A DNA stretch of 64,000 nt, taken from Mycobacterium sp. IS-836. Its GTDB lineage: Bacteria; Actinomycetota; Actinomycetes; Mycobacteriales; Mycobacteriaceae. Below the pieces are notes generated by a model. The model worked only from the letters and a program-made list of their open reading frames with translations, was not told the origin of the DNA and did not search any database. The translations under genes were made by a program, and so were the position numbers. This document shows positions 1 through 8,253 of the stretch, piece by piece. The stretch lies in NCBI RefSeq assembly GCF_001954275.1, contig NZ_MBEU01000071.1:1-64000 (forward strand). The letters run 5' to 3'. The first letter of the stretch is position 1; every line of letters starts with the position of its first letter.

Positions 1-257
<257 letters not shown>

Positions 258-261
258 GGGT

Positions 262-1086
262 ATGACGTGGGCCGACGAGGTGCTCGACGGGCATCCCTTT
301 GTCGTAGCCCATAGAGGGGCGTCGGCCGCTCGTCCCGAACACACGCTGGCCGCATACGATCTCGCGCTCAAGGAAGGCGCCGACGGCGTCGAATGCGATG
401 TGCGGCTGACCCGCGACGGGCATCTGGTTTGCGTCCACGACCGTCGCCTGGATCGGACCTCGACCGGTGCGGGTCTGGTCAGCACGATGACCCTGGAGCA
501 GTTGCGCGAGCTCGAATACGGTGCGTGGCACGACAGTTGGCGTGCGGACGGCACGCACGGCGATACCAGCCTGCTGACGTTGGACACGCTCGTCAGCTTG
601 GTTCTGGACTGGCACCGGCCGGTGAAGCTGTTCGTCGAGACCAAGCATCCGGTTCGGTATGGCTCGCTGGTGGAAAGCAAGTTGTTGGCGCTGCTGCACC
701 GGTTTGGCATCGCCGCGCCCGCCTCGGCCGCCCGGTCCCGGGCGGTGGTGATGTCGTTTTCGGCGGCCGCGGTCTGGCGGATCCGGCGGGCCGCGCCGAT
801 GCTGCCGACGGTGCTGTTGGGCAAGACCGCCCGGTACCTGGCCAGCAGCGCGGCCACCGCGGTCGGGGCCACCGCCGTCGGGCCGTCGCTGGCGGCGTTG
901 AAGGAGTATCCGCAACTCGTCGACCGCTCCATCGCCCAGGGCCGGGCGGTCTACTGCTGGAACGTCGACGACTACGACGACATCGACTTCTGCCGGGAGG
1001 TCGGGGTGGCATGGCTGGCCACGCACCACCCGGGTCGCACGAAGGCCTGGTTGCAGAACGCCCGCACCGACCGAGTCGGCGACTAG
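262..1086 (+). CDS. glpQ1: Glycerophosphodiester phosphodiesterase GlpQ1
   Basis: This 274-residue protein has the GDPD TIM-barrel signature. It starts with the catalytic-loop motif VVAHRGASAARPEHT near residue 10, followed by GADGVECDVRLTRDG and VCVHD, which carry the metal-binding Glu/Asp and the second catalytic His. The family hydrolyses glycerophosphodiesters to sn-glycerol-3-phosphate and an alcohol, recycling deacylated phospholipid head groups. ATG 262 was chosen over an upstream in-frame TTG at 226 because it gives the family N-terminus and the length of the M. tuberculosis protein (274 aa). No signal peptide is visible, so it is probably cytosolic. It converges on the LCP gene, with only 18 bases between the two stops. 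Confidence 0.93.
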   Translation: MTWADEVLDGHPFVVAHRGASAARPEHTLAAYDLALKEGADGVECDVRLTRDGHLVCVHDRRLDRTSTGAGLVSTMTLEQLRELEYGAWHDSWRADGTHGDTSLLTLDTLVSLVLDWHRPVKLFVETKHPVRYGSLVESKLLALLHRFGIAAPASAARSRAVVMSFSAAAVWRIRRAAPMLPTVLLGKTARYLASSAATAVGATAVGPSLAALKEYPQLVDRSIAQGRAVYCWNVDDYDDIDFCREVGVAWLATHHPGRTKAWLQNARTDRVGD

Positions 1087-1104
1087 TTCGGCCGACGGCG
1101 GTCG

Positions 1105-2310
1105 TTACTGCTGTCCCTGCAGCGCCTCGCCGGGCACCGGACTGTCGGAGGCCAGCGCGTCGAGCAATTTGGCGGCCACGTCGTGGTTCCACACCACCAC
1201 CGCGCCGGTGTCGCCGCTGCTGAACTCACCGATCGGGACGGTCACCGAGGTGGTGGTCCCGTGCAGCGCCCAGCCGAGCCGGGCGAGGTCCCACACCTGA
1301 TCCCCCTGATCAACGGTCAGGGCGTCGGCGGCCGCGCGCGGCACCGAGTACCAGCGCACCGGATCCAGCCACACGGCGGGGCTGGACGCGCGGCGCAACA
1401 GCGCCGACATGAACTGCCGTTGGTTGACCATCCGGTCCAGGTCCGCCCGCGGTGTGGCGCGGGACCTGACATACCCCAGCGCGTTGCGGCCCTCCAGCTT
1501 CTGGCAGCCGGCGGGCAGGTCAATGCCGGCCAGTGGGTCGGTGATCGGCGCGACGGGGCACACGGTGATGCCGCCGAGCGCGTCGACCAGCGCGGCGAAG
1601 CCGCCGAACCCAATCTCGATGTAGTGGTCGAGGCGCAGGCCGGTGGCTTGCTCCACGGTTTGAGTCAGCAGGGCCGCCCCGCCCATCGCGAACGCGGAGT
1701 TGATTTTGTCCCTGCCGTGACCGGGGATCGGCACGTACGAGTCGCGCGGTATCGAGACCATCGTCGCCGGGGTGCTCGAGCCGAACGACGGCACATGCAC
1801 CAGCAGGATGGTGTCGGTGCGACCGGCGCCGACGTCGCCGCCGGTAGACAGATCCTGCTGCTGATCGGCGGTAAGGCCCTCGCGGCTATCCGAGCCGACG
1901 AGCAGCCAGTTCGTCCCGCGCCCGGCCGCGGGCCGGTCGGGGTAGTCCGCGAGCACCGCCGCGCGGTGCAGCGTTTTGTCGAACCAGATGGCCCCGCCGA
2001 TGAGGCCCGCGCCGGCCAGCAGCGCGCCGATCAGCAGACCAAGGGCCAACCTCCGACCCCAGCGGCGCTTGCCGCGCTTGCGGCCGGTCCGCGGCGGGAT
2101 GGGTCGCGGTGGGGGCTGGGACGGGTGCGGTGCGACGCGTTGCGGGGCGGCGGCGTTGACACGGGAGACGGGCGCGGGCATCCGGCGCTGCGGCACCGTC
2201 TCGGCGCTCGGCGACGGCGCACCGCGGTGGATTACCTGTGGTGGCTCCGGGCGGGCCGGGCGCGGCGGGACCGGGTTTTCAGGCCGTCGTGAGGGTCGGT
2301 CGCCGGTCAC
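1105..2310 (-). CDS. LytR-CpsA-Psr (LCP) family cell-wall ligase
   Basis: The 401-residue protein has a Pro-rich basic cytoplasmic N-terminus (about 1-85), one membrane segment (about 87-109) and an extracellular LCP domain. Visible LCP motifs are LLVGSDSREG, GRTDTILLVHV, MVSIPRDSYVPIPG, DKINSAFAMGG and YVRSRATPRADLDRM with its conserved Arg residues. LCP enzymes transfer polyprenyl-linked polymers to peptidoglycan; in mycobacteria Lcp1 attaches arabinogalactan. It starts at GTG 2310, nine bases after the DUF2470 gene, so the two probably share a transcript and the iron-box promoter. It is probably the full-length counterpart of the shorter Rv3840 annotated here in M. tuberculosis (from memory). 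The bfrB ferritin gene expected next to it is missing. Confidence 0.88.
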   Translation of the reverse strand: MTGDRPSRRPENPVPPRPARPEPPQVIHRGAPSPSAETVPQRRMPAPVSRVNAAAPQRVAPHPSQPPPRPIPPRTGRKRGKRRWGRRLALGLLIGALLAGAGLIGGAIWFDKTLHRAAVLADYPDRPAAGRGTNWLLVGSDSREGLTADQQQDLSTGGDVGAGRTDTILLVHVPSFGSSTPATMVSIPRDSYVPIPGHGRDKINSAFAMGGAALLTQTVEQATGLRLDHYIEIGFGGFAALVDALGGITVCPVAPITDPLAGIDLPAGCQKLEGRNALGYVRSRATPRADLDRMVNQRQFMSALLRRASSPAVWLDPVRWYSVPRAAADALTVDQGDQVWDLARLGWALHGTTTSVTVPIGEFSSGDTGAVVVWNHDVAAKLLDALASDSPVPGEALQGQQ

Positions 2311-2319
2311 CCAGATAAC

Positions 2320-3123
2320 TTACCGGCGGGCGCGCAGCCCGTTGATGAACGGGCAGCCCATCAGCACCCGGATCGCCTGTCTCAGCCCGACCATGTCGTC
2401 CACCGGTTTGTGGAAGGGCAGCCGGACGTCATGGTCGCCGTCGTTGCCTTCGATGCGAAACCGCATGCCGTAGCGATCCAGCCCGAGCGGCCGAACGCGG
2501 CCGCGGCGCAGCGGCGTCGGCAACCGGGACACCAGCCGCGCGACCACGTCGCCGTGGGCCTTGTCCAGGTGCCACAGCAAGCTCGACTCGACCTCGCAGA
2601 AGGGGTCGGGGCGAGCCGCGAGCAGGTCCGCCACGCTGATGGCCTCGGCTCCGGTGGCGTCGGTCACCACCACGGACGCGATCTCGAGTCGCAGCAGCGT
2701 ATACCGCTGATCCGTCCCATCCGAAGGCATCGACCGGGGGGTATCGATTTGCAGCAATGCCGGATCCGGACACTCGGTGGCAATCAGATCGAGGACCTTT
2801 GTCACGGCGCCCGGCGGGACCTGCTGCAGGCGGCCGCGAACCCACACCAGGGACCGGACGGGTTCGCGCAGTGGCAGCGGCGCATAGTCGGTCAGCTCGA
2901 GCAGCGCCTGCGAACCATCGACGCCGGCGCCCCCGCCGTCCCGGTCGGCCGGCAGCGCCACGGCGAAGGACCCGTCGTGCATGAGGTGATGCACCGGCGT
3001 GGCGACGGGTTCCTCGCGCGCGTTCTCGTTCTCGATGGCCAGGAGCGCGCCGCCGGCCCGGGTGCAGGCGCTGCGAATGCGCTCGGCAGTCGTCGGCGCG
3101 GCACTGGTCAGCGGTAACATCAT
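2320..3123 (-). CDS. DUF2470-domain protein, Rv3839-like, iron-regulated candidate
   Basis: This 267-residue cytosolic protein has a C-terminal DUF2470-like domain (about 180-260, around WHLDKAHGDVVARL and DHDVRLPFHKPVDD). The N-terminal part resembles split-barrel/haem-utilisation proteins, a family often linked to iron or haem handling; the function is not established. Tandem ATG codons occur at 3123 and 3120, preceded by GGAGA. A strong IdeR-like palindrome lies 12 bases upstream, which fits the known IdeR control of Rv3839 in M. tuberculosis (established knowledge, from memory). It is followed after nine bases by the LCP gene. Confidence 0.8.
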   Translation of the reverse strand: MMLPLTSAAPTTAERIRSACTRAGGALLAIENENAREEPVATPVHHLMHDGSFAVALPADRDGGGAGVDGSQALLELTDYAPLPLREPVRSLVWVRGRLQQVPPGAVTKVLDLIATECPDPALLQIDTPRSMPSDGTDQRYTLLRLEIASVVVTDATGAEAISVADLLAARPDPFCEVESSLLWHLDKAHGDVVARLVSRLPTPLRRGRVRPLGLDRYGMRFRIEGNDGDHDVRLPFHKPVDDMVGLRQAIRVLMGCPFINGLRARR

Positions 3124-3135
3124 TCTCCAATCGAA

Positions 3136-3159
3136 TTAGGCAAGCCTAAGTTAACTTAG
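3136..3159. promoter_or_regulatory. IdeR/DtxR-type iron box, two overlapping palindromes
   Basis: Bases 3136-3154 match the 19-bp IdeR consensus (TTAGGTTAGSCTAACCTAA) at about 15 of 19 positions, with a perfect TTAGGC/GCCTAA core. Overlapping it, 3146-3159 (CTAAGTTAACTTAG) is a perfect 14-bp palindrome. DtxR-family repressors commonly bind such overlapping sites as two dimers. The site lies between the divergent DUF2470 gene (start 3123) and pheA (start 3213). Its closeness to the former suggests it represses the DUF2470-LCP pair under iron sufficiency. Confidence 0.8.
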
Positions 3160-3200
3160 ATCACGGGGCGCCGCAAGCCTTGTTCGGCGGTGGCCGCCGT

Positions 3201-3206
3201 TAGGGT
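3201..3206 (+). promoter_or_regulatory. Candidate -10 (TAGGGT) for leaderless pheA transcript
   Basis: TAGGGT fits the mycobacterial TANNNT -10 pattern and ends six bases before the pheA GTG. This spacing would place the transcription start at or next to the start codon, and there is no clear Shine-Dalgarno sequence. Prediction only. Confidence 0.45.
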
Positions 3207-3212
3207 TGGAGC

Positions 3213-4172
3213 GTGGTCCGCATTGCCTATCTGGGTCCCGAAGGGACCTTCACCGAGGCGGCGCTGCTCCAGATGACGTCGGCGGGGCTGGTTCCCGACC
3301 AGGGGCCGGATGCCTTGCGCCGGTTGCCGATCGAGAGCACGCCGACGGCGCTCGACGCCGTCCGCAACGGCGACGCCGACTACGCGTGCGTGCCGATCGA
3401 GAACTCGATCGACGGGTCGGTGATGGCCACCCTGGACAGCCTCGCCATCGGTTCGCCGCTGCAGATTTTCGCCGAGACCACGCTGGACGTCGCGTTCAGC
3501 ATCGTCGTCAAACCCGGGCGCAGCGCCGCCGACGTGGGGACGGTGGCGGCGTTCCCGGTGGCCGCGGCCCAGGTGCGGCAATGGCTCACCGCGCACCTGC
3601 CCAACACCGAATTGCGACCCGCCTACTCCAACGCGGACGCCGCGCGACAGGTGGCCGAGGGCAACGCCGACGCCGGGGTGACCTCGCCGCTGGCCGCCGC
3701 GCATTGGGGGCTCGCGGCCCTGGCCGATGGTGTCGTCGACGAACCCAACGCCCGCACGCGGTTCGTGCTGGCCGGACTGCCGGGACCGCCGCCGGCCCGC
3801 ACCGGCGCCGACCGGACGTCGGTAGTGTTGCGCGTCGACAACCAACCCGGGGCGCTGTTGGGCGCCCTCGCCGAGTTCGGCATCCGCGGCATCGACCTCA
3901 CCCGGATCGAGTCCCGGCCGACCCGCACCGAGTTGGGCACCTACCTGTTCTTCGCCGACTGCGTCGGCCACGTGGACGACGACGCCGTCGCCGAGGCACT
4001 CAAGGCGCTGCACCGTCGTTGTGCCAACGTGCGATACCTGGGTTCGTGGCCGACGGGCGAGGCCGCCGGGGTGGTTCCGCCGCCGGCGGACGAGGCATCA
4101 CGCTGGCTGGCGCGCCTGCGGGCGGGCAAATCGGAACCGGCCCAGGATGCGGCGGCGGGGTTTGCGCAATGA
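3213..4172 (+). CDS. pheA: Prephenate dehydratase PheA
   Basis: The 319-residue cytosolic enzyme converts prephenate to phenylpyruvate in phenylalanine synthesis. The N-terminal catalytic domain opens with IAYLGPEGTFTEAA and includes CVPIENSIDGSV and the diagnostic NARTRFVLAGLP (TRF motif with catalytic Thr). From about residue 205 there is an ACT domain with the feedback-binding signatures NQPGALLGAL and LTRIESRP, so allosteric regulation by Phe is expected. GTG 3213 gives a length close to M. tuberculosis PheA (321 aa). Its TGA overlaps the ATG of the next gene (ATGA), indicating translational coupling. Confidence 0.96.
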   Translation: MVRIAYLGPEGTFTEAALLQMTSAGLVPDQGPDALRRLPIESTPTALDAVRNGDADYACVPIENSIDGSVMATLDSLAIGSPLQIFAETTLDVAFSIVVKPGRSAADVGTVAAFPVAAAQVRQWLTAHLPNTELRPAYSNADAARQVAEGNADAGVTSPLAAAHWGLAALADGVVDEPNARTRFVLAGLPGPPPARTGADRTSVVLRVDNQPGALLGALAEFGIRGIDLTRIESRPTRTELGTYLFFADCVGHVDDDAVAEALKALHRRCANVRYLGSWPTGEAAGVVPPPADEASRWLARLRAGKSEPAQDAAAGFAQ

Positions 4173-4855
4173 GCGGTCGTCTGGTGCTGGTGCGACACGG
4201 CCAGTCCTACGGCAACGTCGAGCGCCGGCTGGATACCCGGCCGCCCGGTGCCGAGCTGACGCCGAAGGGCCGCGACCAGGCGCGGGCGTTCGCCCGCGGG
4301 TCCGGCCGGCCGGCGATGATCACGCACTCGATCGCCACCCGGGCGTCGCAGACGGCGGCGGTGATCGGTGCCGCGCTCGACGTCGCCGCGCACGAGGTCG
4401 CCGGCATCCACGAGGTGCAGGTCGGGCAACTGGAAGACCGCAGCGACGACGACGCCGTCGCGGAATTCAACGCCATCTACGACCGCTGGCACCACGGCGA
4501 ACTCGACGTGCCGCTGCCCGGCGGCGAGACCGGCAGCGAGGTGTTGGACCGCTACGTGCCGGTGCTCACCGACCTGCGGATGCGCTACCTCGACGACGAC
4601 GAGTGGGACGGCGACATCGTCGTCGTCAGCCACGGCGCGGCGATCCGGCTGGCCTCCGCGGTGCTGGCGGGAGTGGACGGAAACTTCGCGCTGGACAACC
4701 ACCTGGACAACGCGCAGTCGGTGGTGTTGGCCCCGATCACCGACGGACGGTGGAGCTGTGTACGGTGGGGAACGCTGACGCCGCCGTTCTACCCGCAACC
4801 CGAAGCCACGCCGGTCGCGGACGCGGTGCGGTCAAGCACCGACCCGATGGGCTGA
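4169..4855 (+). CDS. Histidine phosphatase / phosphoglycerate-mutase-like protein (Rv3837c-like)
   Basis: The 228-residue protein carries the branch-1 histidine-phosphatase signature LVLVRHGQSYGN at its N-terminus (phospho-accepting His). The second catalytic His is in IVVVSHGAAIRLA near residue 155. Family members range from cofactor-dependent phosphoglycerate mutases to broad phosphatases. The short length and lack of mutase-specific insertions favour a phosphatase (inference). The ATG overlaps the pheA stop codon. The Rv3837c counterpart is 232 aa. Confidence 0.85.
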   Translation: MSGRLVLVRHGQSYGNVERRLDTRPPGAELTPKGRDQARAFARGSGRPAMITHSIATRASQTAAVIGAALDVAAHEVAGIHEVQVGQLEDRSDDDAVAEFNAIYDRWHHGELDVPLPGGETGSEVLDRYVPVLTDLRMRYLDDDEWDGDIVVVSHGAAIRLASAVLAGVDGNFALDNHLDNAQSVVLAPITDGRWSCVRWGTLTPPFYPQPEATPVADAVRSSTDPMG

Positions 4856-4863
4856 CGGGGCGA

Positions 4864-5070
4864 TCAAACGGCCAGGGCGACCGAGTCCTCGGCGCAGCCG
4901 CAGCCGACGGCGTCGCAGTCGATGACGAACGCGTGCGGCAACAGTTCGGGACTGGCGCAGTCCGGCTCGGTGCACTCCGAGCGATGCAGCCAATGGCGAA
5001 TGATGGTTCCGTGGCAGTGATCTAGTCCTGCCCGGCAGTCGCGGCAGTCCGTGTTCATGAGTGAGTTCAT
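4864..5070 (-). CDS. Small Cys/His-rich hypothetical protein
   Basis: This is a 68-residue acidic protein with repeated Cys and His: CRDCRAG, HCHGT, HRSECTEPDC and CDAVGCGC. The spacing suggests metal (possibly zinc) binding, but no named domain is recognised. ATG 5070 was chosen; ATG 5058 (MNTDCRDC) and an upstream TTG at 5088 are alternatives. It converges on the histidine-phosphatase gene with nine bases between stops. The coding sequence is shorter than usual annotation cut-offs and may be missed elsewhere. Confidence 0.6.
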   Translation of the reverse strand: MNSLMNTDCRDCRAGLDHCHGTIIRHWLHRSECTEPDCASPELLPHAFVIDCDAVGCGCAEDSVALAV

Positions 5071-5107
5071 AGCACCCGGCGCGGACAAATCCGGGATGCC
5101 GCGCCCG

Positions 5108-5458
5108 TCAGGCCCAGCCCAGTTCGTGCAATCTGTCGTCGTCGATGCCGAAGTGGTGGGCGATTTCGTGGATGACCGTGATCGCCACCTCCTCGACGAC
5201 CTCCTCGTCGGATTCGCAGACGTCCAGCAGCGCCTCGCGGTAGATCGTGATGGCGTCGGGCAGCGCTCCGCCGTAGTCGGAGTCCCGCTCGGTCAGCGCC
5301 ACGCCTTCGTAGAGGCCGAGCAGTTCAGTGTCCTCGGGATGGCGGGCTTCGACGAGCACGACGACGTTGTCCATCGCCGCCGTCAACTCGGGCGGGATGA
5401 GGTCGAGCGCGTCGGAGACCAACTCGTCGAACCGCTGCGGATCCATCCGCACGGCCAC
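5108..5458 (-). CDS. Metallopeptidase-family (zincin-like) protein, Rv3836-like
   Basis: The 116-residue protein has an HEIAHHFG zincin motif (HExxH, about residues 98-102) followed by DDDRLHELGW at the C-terminus. This is typical of the small minimal-gluzincin family formerly DUF1025. No signal peptide is visible, so it should be cytosolic; substrates are unknown. GTG 5458 is the longest start and ATG 5446 (MDPQRF) is possible. It lies three bases downstream of the larger Rv3835-like gene on the same strand, so the pair is likely co-transcribed. Confidence 0.82.
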   Translation of the reverse strand: MAVRMDPQRFDELVSDALDLIPPELTAAMDNVVVLVEARHPEDTELLGLYEGVALTERDSDYGGALPDAITIYREALLDVCESDEEVVEEVAITVIHEIAHHFGIDDDRLHELGWA

Positions 5459-5461
5459 CGG

Positions 5462-6832
5462 TTACCCCGCGGGTGGTGCGGCCGGCGCGGGCGGCGGTTC
5501 CGGTGCGGGCGGCGGTGGCGGCGGAGGAGGTGGCGGTGGCGCCTCGGGAGCCGGAGGGGGCGGTGGCGGCGCTCCGCCGTCCGCCGGGGGCGGCGGGCCT
5601 TCCGGAGGTGCCTGCGTGGCCGGAGCCTGCGACGCCGGCTCGCGGGGCGGCGTCACGACCGGCTGTTGTTGCGGAAGGTGCTGATTGTTCGGCGGGATGG
5701 CGTCCGGCGGCGAGCTGGGCTCCGGCGCCTGAACCGGAATGGGCGGCATCGTGAGCCGCTCCTCGGGGATGTCCGGCGGTGGGACCGGGGCCTGACCGTT
5801 GATCAGCAGCTGCCCCTTGGCGTGGTTCACCAGCGTGGCCCAGCCCCCGTTGCCCAGGCTGGCGCCGATGCTGCAGGCCACCTCACGGCTGCCCGCCTGC
5901 CAGCTGGGCAGCGACACGGTGGGGTAGATCAGCGTCAGGGTGGTGGTGCGCAACTTGACGGGCGCGAGGAAGGCGTCGGTCATCTTGGTGCAGGAGTCTT
6001 TGATGAAGGCGTCCTGCTCGGGCTCGGCGGGCAGCGCACCGCGGAACCTCTCAGCAAGATTGACCGTGCCCGTGATCTCCATCGCGTGCGGCGCCGCGCA
6101 GTCGACGGGAACGTCGATGGGTTGGTTGGTCGCCGGGTCGATGCTCAGGCAGGTGCCGGCGGGCCAGACCTTGGACTGGTCGATGTCGGCGACCTTGCCC
6201 TTGAACGCGGCCTGTTGGTTGTTCAGCCCGGGCAGCTGCAGGCCGCACAGCATGCGGCGCTCGCCGGCCTGGCGCCACGCGCGGTCACCCGACCACAGCA
6301 TGCTGACGATGAACTTGCCGTTGGGATCGAACTTGGGCCCGAGGTAGCGGTGCGCCGCTGCCTCGCACTGCTCCTGGCTGATCTGCTGAATACGCGCCGG
6401 CGACGGCGGGGCCGCGTTGGGCCCGTACTCCGAGCCGGGGAACGTCCGCATGTCGACGGACTCGGCGACCTCGAACTTGTGGTCGTCCGCGCAGTTGACG
6501 ATGCTCGCCGACTCCGGCGTGATGTCGGGCCACATCAGGCAGTCACCACTCTTGGCGCGGTTGAAGGCGGCGTCGCTCTTGGCCCCGGTGCTGGGCACCG
6601 GACCGCTGTCGAGGTAGCCGGCCAGCCGCCCCTGCCCGCCGCCGACCGGGATCGCCGTCACCAGCCCGGCGATCAGCAGGCCGCCGAGCGCGAAGAGGAG
6701 CAACGCCCGCCTGGTCGCGGTCGCCTGCAAGCCGCGCGGCCACCGGAACGCGGCAGCCGGCTGTCCCGCCTCGCCGGCGGCGGGGCCGGGCGGGGAGACT
6801 TCCGCTTCGGGGGTATCCAACATCGGCTCCAT
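5462..6832 (-). CDS. Septum-formation-family membrane protein with polyproline tail, Rv3835-like
   Basis: The 456-residue protein has a cytoplasmic N-terminus (about 1-42), one membrane segment (about 43-66) and a large external region. That region has paired Cys motifs in two repeats (GDCLMWPD...VNCADDHKFE and GTCLSIDP...VDCAAPHAMEI) typical of the septum-formation family. The last ~90 residues are dominated by Pro, including a run of eleven, suggesting a wall-spanning or protein-binding tail. ATG 6832 is used and ATG 6823 is also possible; Rv3835 is 449 aa. An in-frame extension upstream of 6832 runs antisense to serS and was rejected. Confidence 0.82.
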   Translation of the reverse strand: MEPMLDTPEAEVSPPGPAAGEAGQPAAAFRWPRGLQATATRRALLLFALGGLLIAGLVTAIPVGGGQGRLAGYLDSGPVPSTGAKSDAAFNRAKSGDCLMWPDITPESASIVNCADDHKFEVAESVDMRTFPGSEYGPNAAPPSPARIQQISQEQCEAAAHRYLGPKFDPNGKFIVSMLWSGDRAWRQAGERRMLCGLQLPGLNNQQAAFKGKVADIDQSKVWPAGTCLSIDPATNQPIDVPVDCAAPHAMEITGTVNLAERFRGALPAEPEQDAFIKDSCTKMTDAFLAPVKLRTTTLTLIYPTVSLPSWQAGSREVACSIGASLGNGGWATLVNHAKGQLLINGQAPVPPPDIPEERLTMPPIPVQAPEPSSPPDAIPPNNQHLPQQQPVVTPPREPASQAPATQAPPEGPPPPADGGAPPPPPPAPEAPPPPPPPPPPPAPEPPPAPAAPPAG

Positions 6833-6930
6833 TCTGACAGGAGCCGCGGAGCCGCGTGACGGATGTGGCGCATGTAGCGTCGTGTGATCGTCTGCGGCGG
6901 TGCTGTGCGGCGCCGCCGCCGGGCCAAAAG

Positions 6931-6936
6931 TAGTCT
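6931..6936 (+). promoter_or_regulatory. Candidate -10 (TAGTCT) for leaderless serS transcript
   Basis: TAGTCT ends seven bases before the serS GTG at 6944, and no Shine-Dalgarno sequence lies between. The arrangement predicts a leaderless mRNA, which is common in mycobacteria. Prediction only. Confidence 0.45.
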
Positions 6937-6943
6937 TCAGGCC

Positions 6944-8203
6944 GTGATCGACCTGAAGCTGCTTCGCGAGGACCCCGACGCCGTACGCCGTTCCCAACTC
7001 AGCCGCGGGGAAGACCCGGCGCTGGTGGACGCCCTGCTGACGGCCGACGCGAATCGCCGTGCCGCGATTTCGAACGGCGACGCACTGCGCGCCGAACAGA
7101 AGTCCGCGAGCAAGAGCGTGGGCGCGGCGTCGGCCGAGGAGCGGCCGGCCAAGCTCGCGCGCGCCAAAGAACTCGCCGAACAGGTGAAGGCCGCCGAAAC
7201 CGCCCAGACGGAAGCCGAGGCGGCGTTCACCGCGGCACACATGGCGATCTCCAACGTCATCATCGACGGAGTCCCGGCGGGAGGGGAGGACGACTTCGCG
7301 GTCCTCGACGTCGTCGGCGAAGCCCGGGCGATCGAAAACCCTAGGGACCACCTGGAACTCGGTGAGGCACTGGGCCTCATCGACATGCAACGCGGCGCCA
7401 AGGTGTCCGGTTCGCGGTTTTACTTCCTGACCGGTCGGGGCGCGCTGTTACAGCTGGGCGTGCTGCAACTGGCGCTGCGGCTAGCCGTCGACAACGGGTT
7501 CATCCCGATGATCCCGCCGGTGCTGGTGCGCCCAGAAGTGATGGCGGGCACCGGATTTCTGGGCACCCACGCCGACGAGGTGTATCGGGTGGAAGCCGAC
7601 GACCTCTACCTGGTCGGCACCTCCGAGGTACCGCTGGCCGGCTACCACGCCGACGAGATCCTGGACCTGTCCGGCGGCCCGCTGCGCTACGCCGGCTGGT
7701 CGTCGTGCTTTCGCCGCGAGGCCGGCAGCTACGGCAAGGACACCCGCGGCATCATCCGGGTGCATCAGTTCGACAAAGTGGAGGGCTTCGTCTACTGCAC
7801 ACCCGCCGACGCCGAGGCGGAGCATCAACGGCTGCTGGGCTGGCAGCGCGACCTGCTGGCGCTCATCGACGTGCCGTATCGGGTAATCGATGTGGCCGCA
7901 GGCGATCTCGGCTCGTCGGCCGCGCGCAAGTTCGACTGCGAGGCGTGGGTTCCCACGCAGGGGGCCTACCGCGAGCTGACGTCGACGTCGAACTGCACCA
8001 CGTTTCAAGCGCGCCGGCTGGCCACCCGCTACCGCGACGACAACGGCAAGCCGCAGATCGCGGCGACCCTCAACGGCACGCTGGGCACCACCCGGTGGCT
8101 GGTCGCGATCCTGGAGAACCACCAGCAGCCCGACGGCAGCGTCCGGGTCCCCGACGCGCTGGTTCCCTTCGTCGGCACCGAGGTGTTGGAGCCCGCCGGC
8201 TAG
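6944..8203 (+). CDS. serS: Seryl-tRNA synthetase SerS
   Basis: The 419-residue class II synthetase charges tRNA-Ser. The N-terminal ~100 residues ([16 protein letters not shown] onward) form the antiparallel coiled-coil arm. The catalytic core has motif 2 ([23 protein letters not shown] region) and motif 3 ([19 protein letters not shown]). GTG 6944 was preferred over an upstream ATG at 6884 because it gives the canonical IDLK start and exactly the 419-residue length of M. tuberculosis SerS. It is divergent from the Rv3835-like gene. Confidence 0.96.
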   Translation: MIDLKLLREDPDAVRRSQLSRGEDPALVDALLTADANRRAAISNGDALRAEQKSASKSVGAASAEERPAKLARAKELAEQVKAAETAQTEAEAAFTAAHMAISNVIIDGVPAGGEDDFAVLDVVGEARAIENPRDHLELGEALGLIDMQRGAKVSGSRFYFLTGRGALLQLGVLQLALRLAVDNGFIPMIPPVLVRPEVMAGTGFLGTHADEVYRVEADDLYLVGTSEVPLAGYHADEILDLSGGPLRYAGWSSCFRREAGSYGKDTRGIIRVHQFDKVEGFVYCTPADAEAEHQRLLGWQRDLLALIDVPYRVIDVAAGDLGSSAARKFDCEAWVPTQGAYRELTSTSNCTTFQARRLATRYRDDNGKPQIAATLNGTLGTTRWLVAILENHQQPDGSVRVPDALVPFVGTEVLEPAG

Positions 8204-8253
8204 TGGCGATCGCAAGCGCGGCGGAGCCGGGCGAAGCGGGTCGCCACCATTGA

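Noticed and set aside
6833-7390. N-terminal extension of the Rv3835-like protein
   Set aside because: The extension runs antisense to serS and lacks protein-like composition; the signal-anchor topology fits the ATG at 6832.
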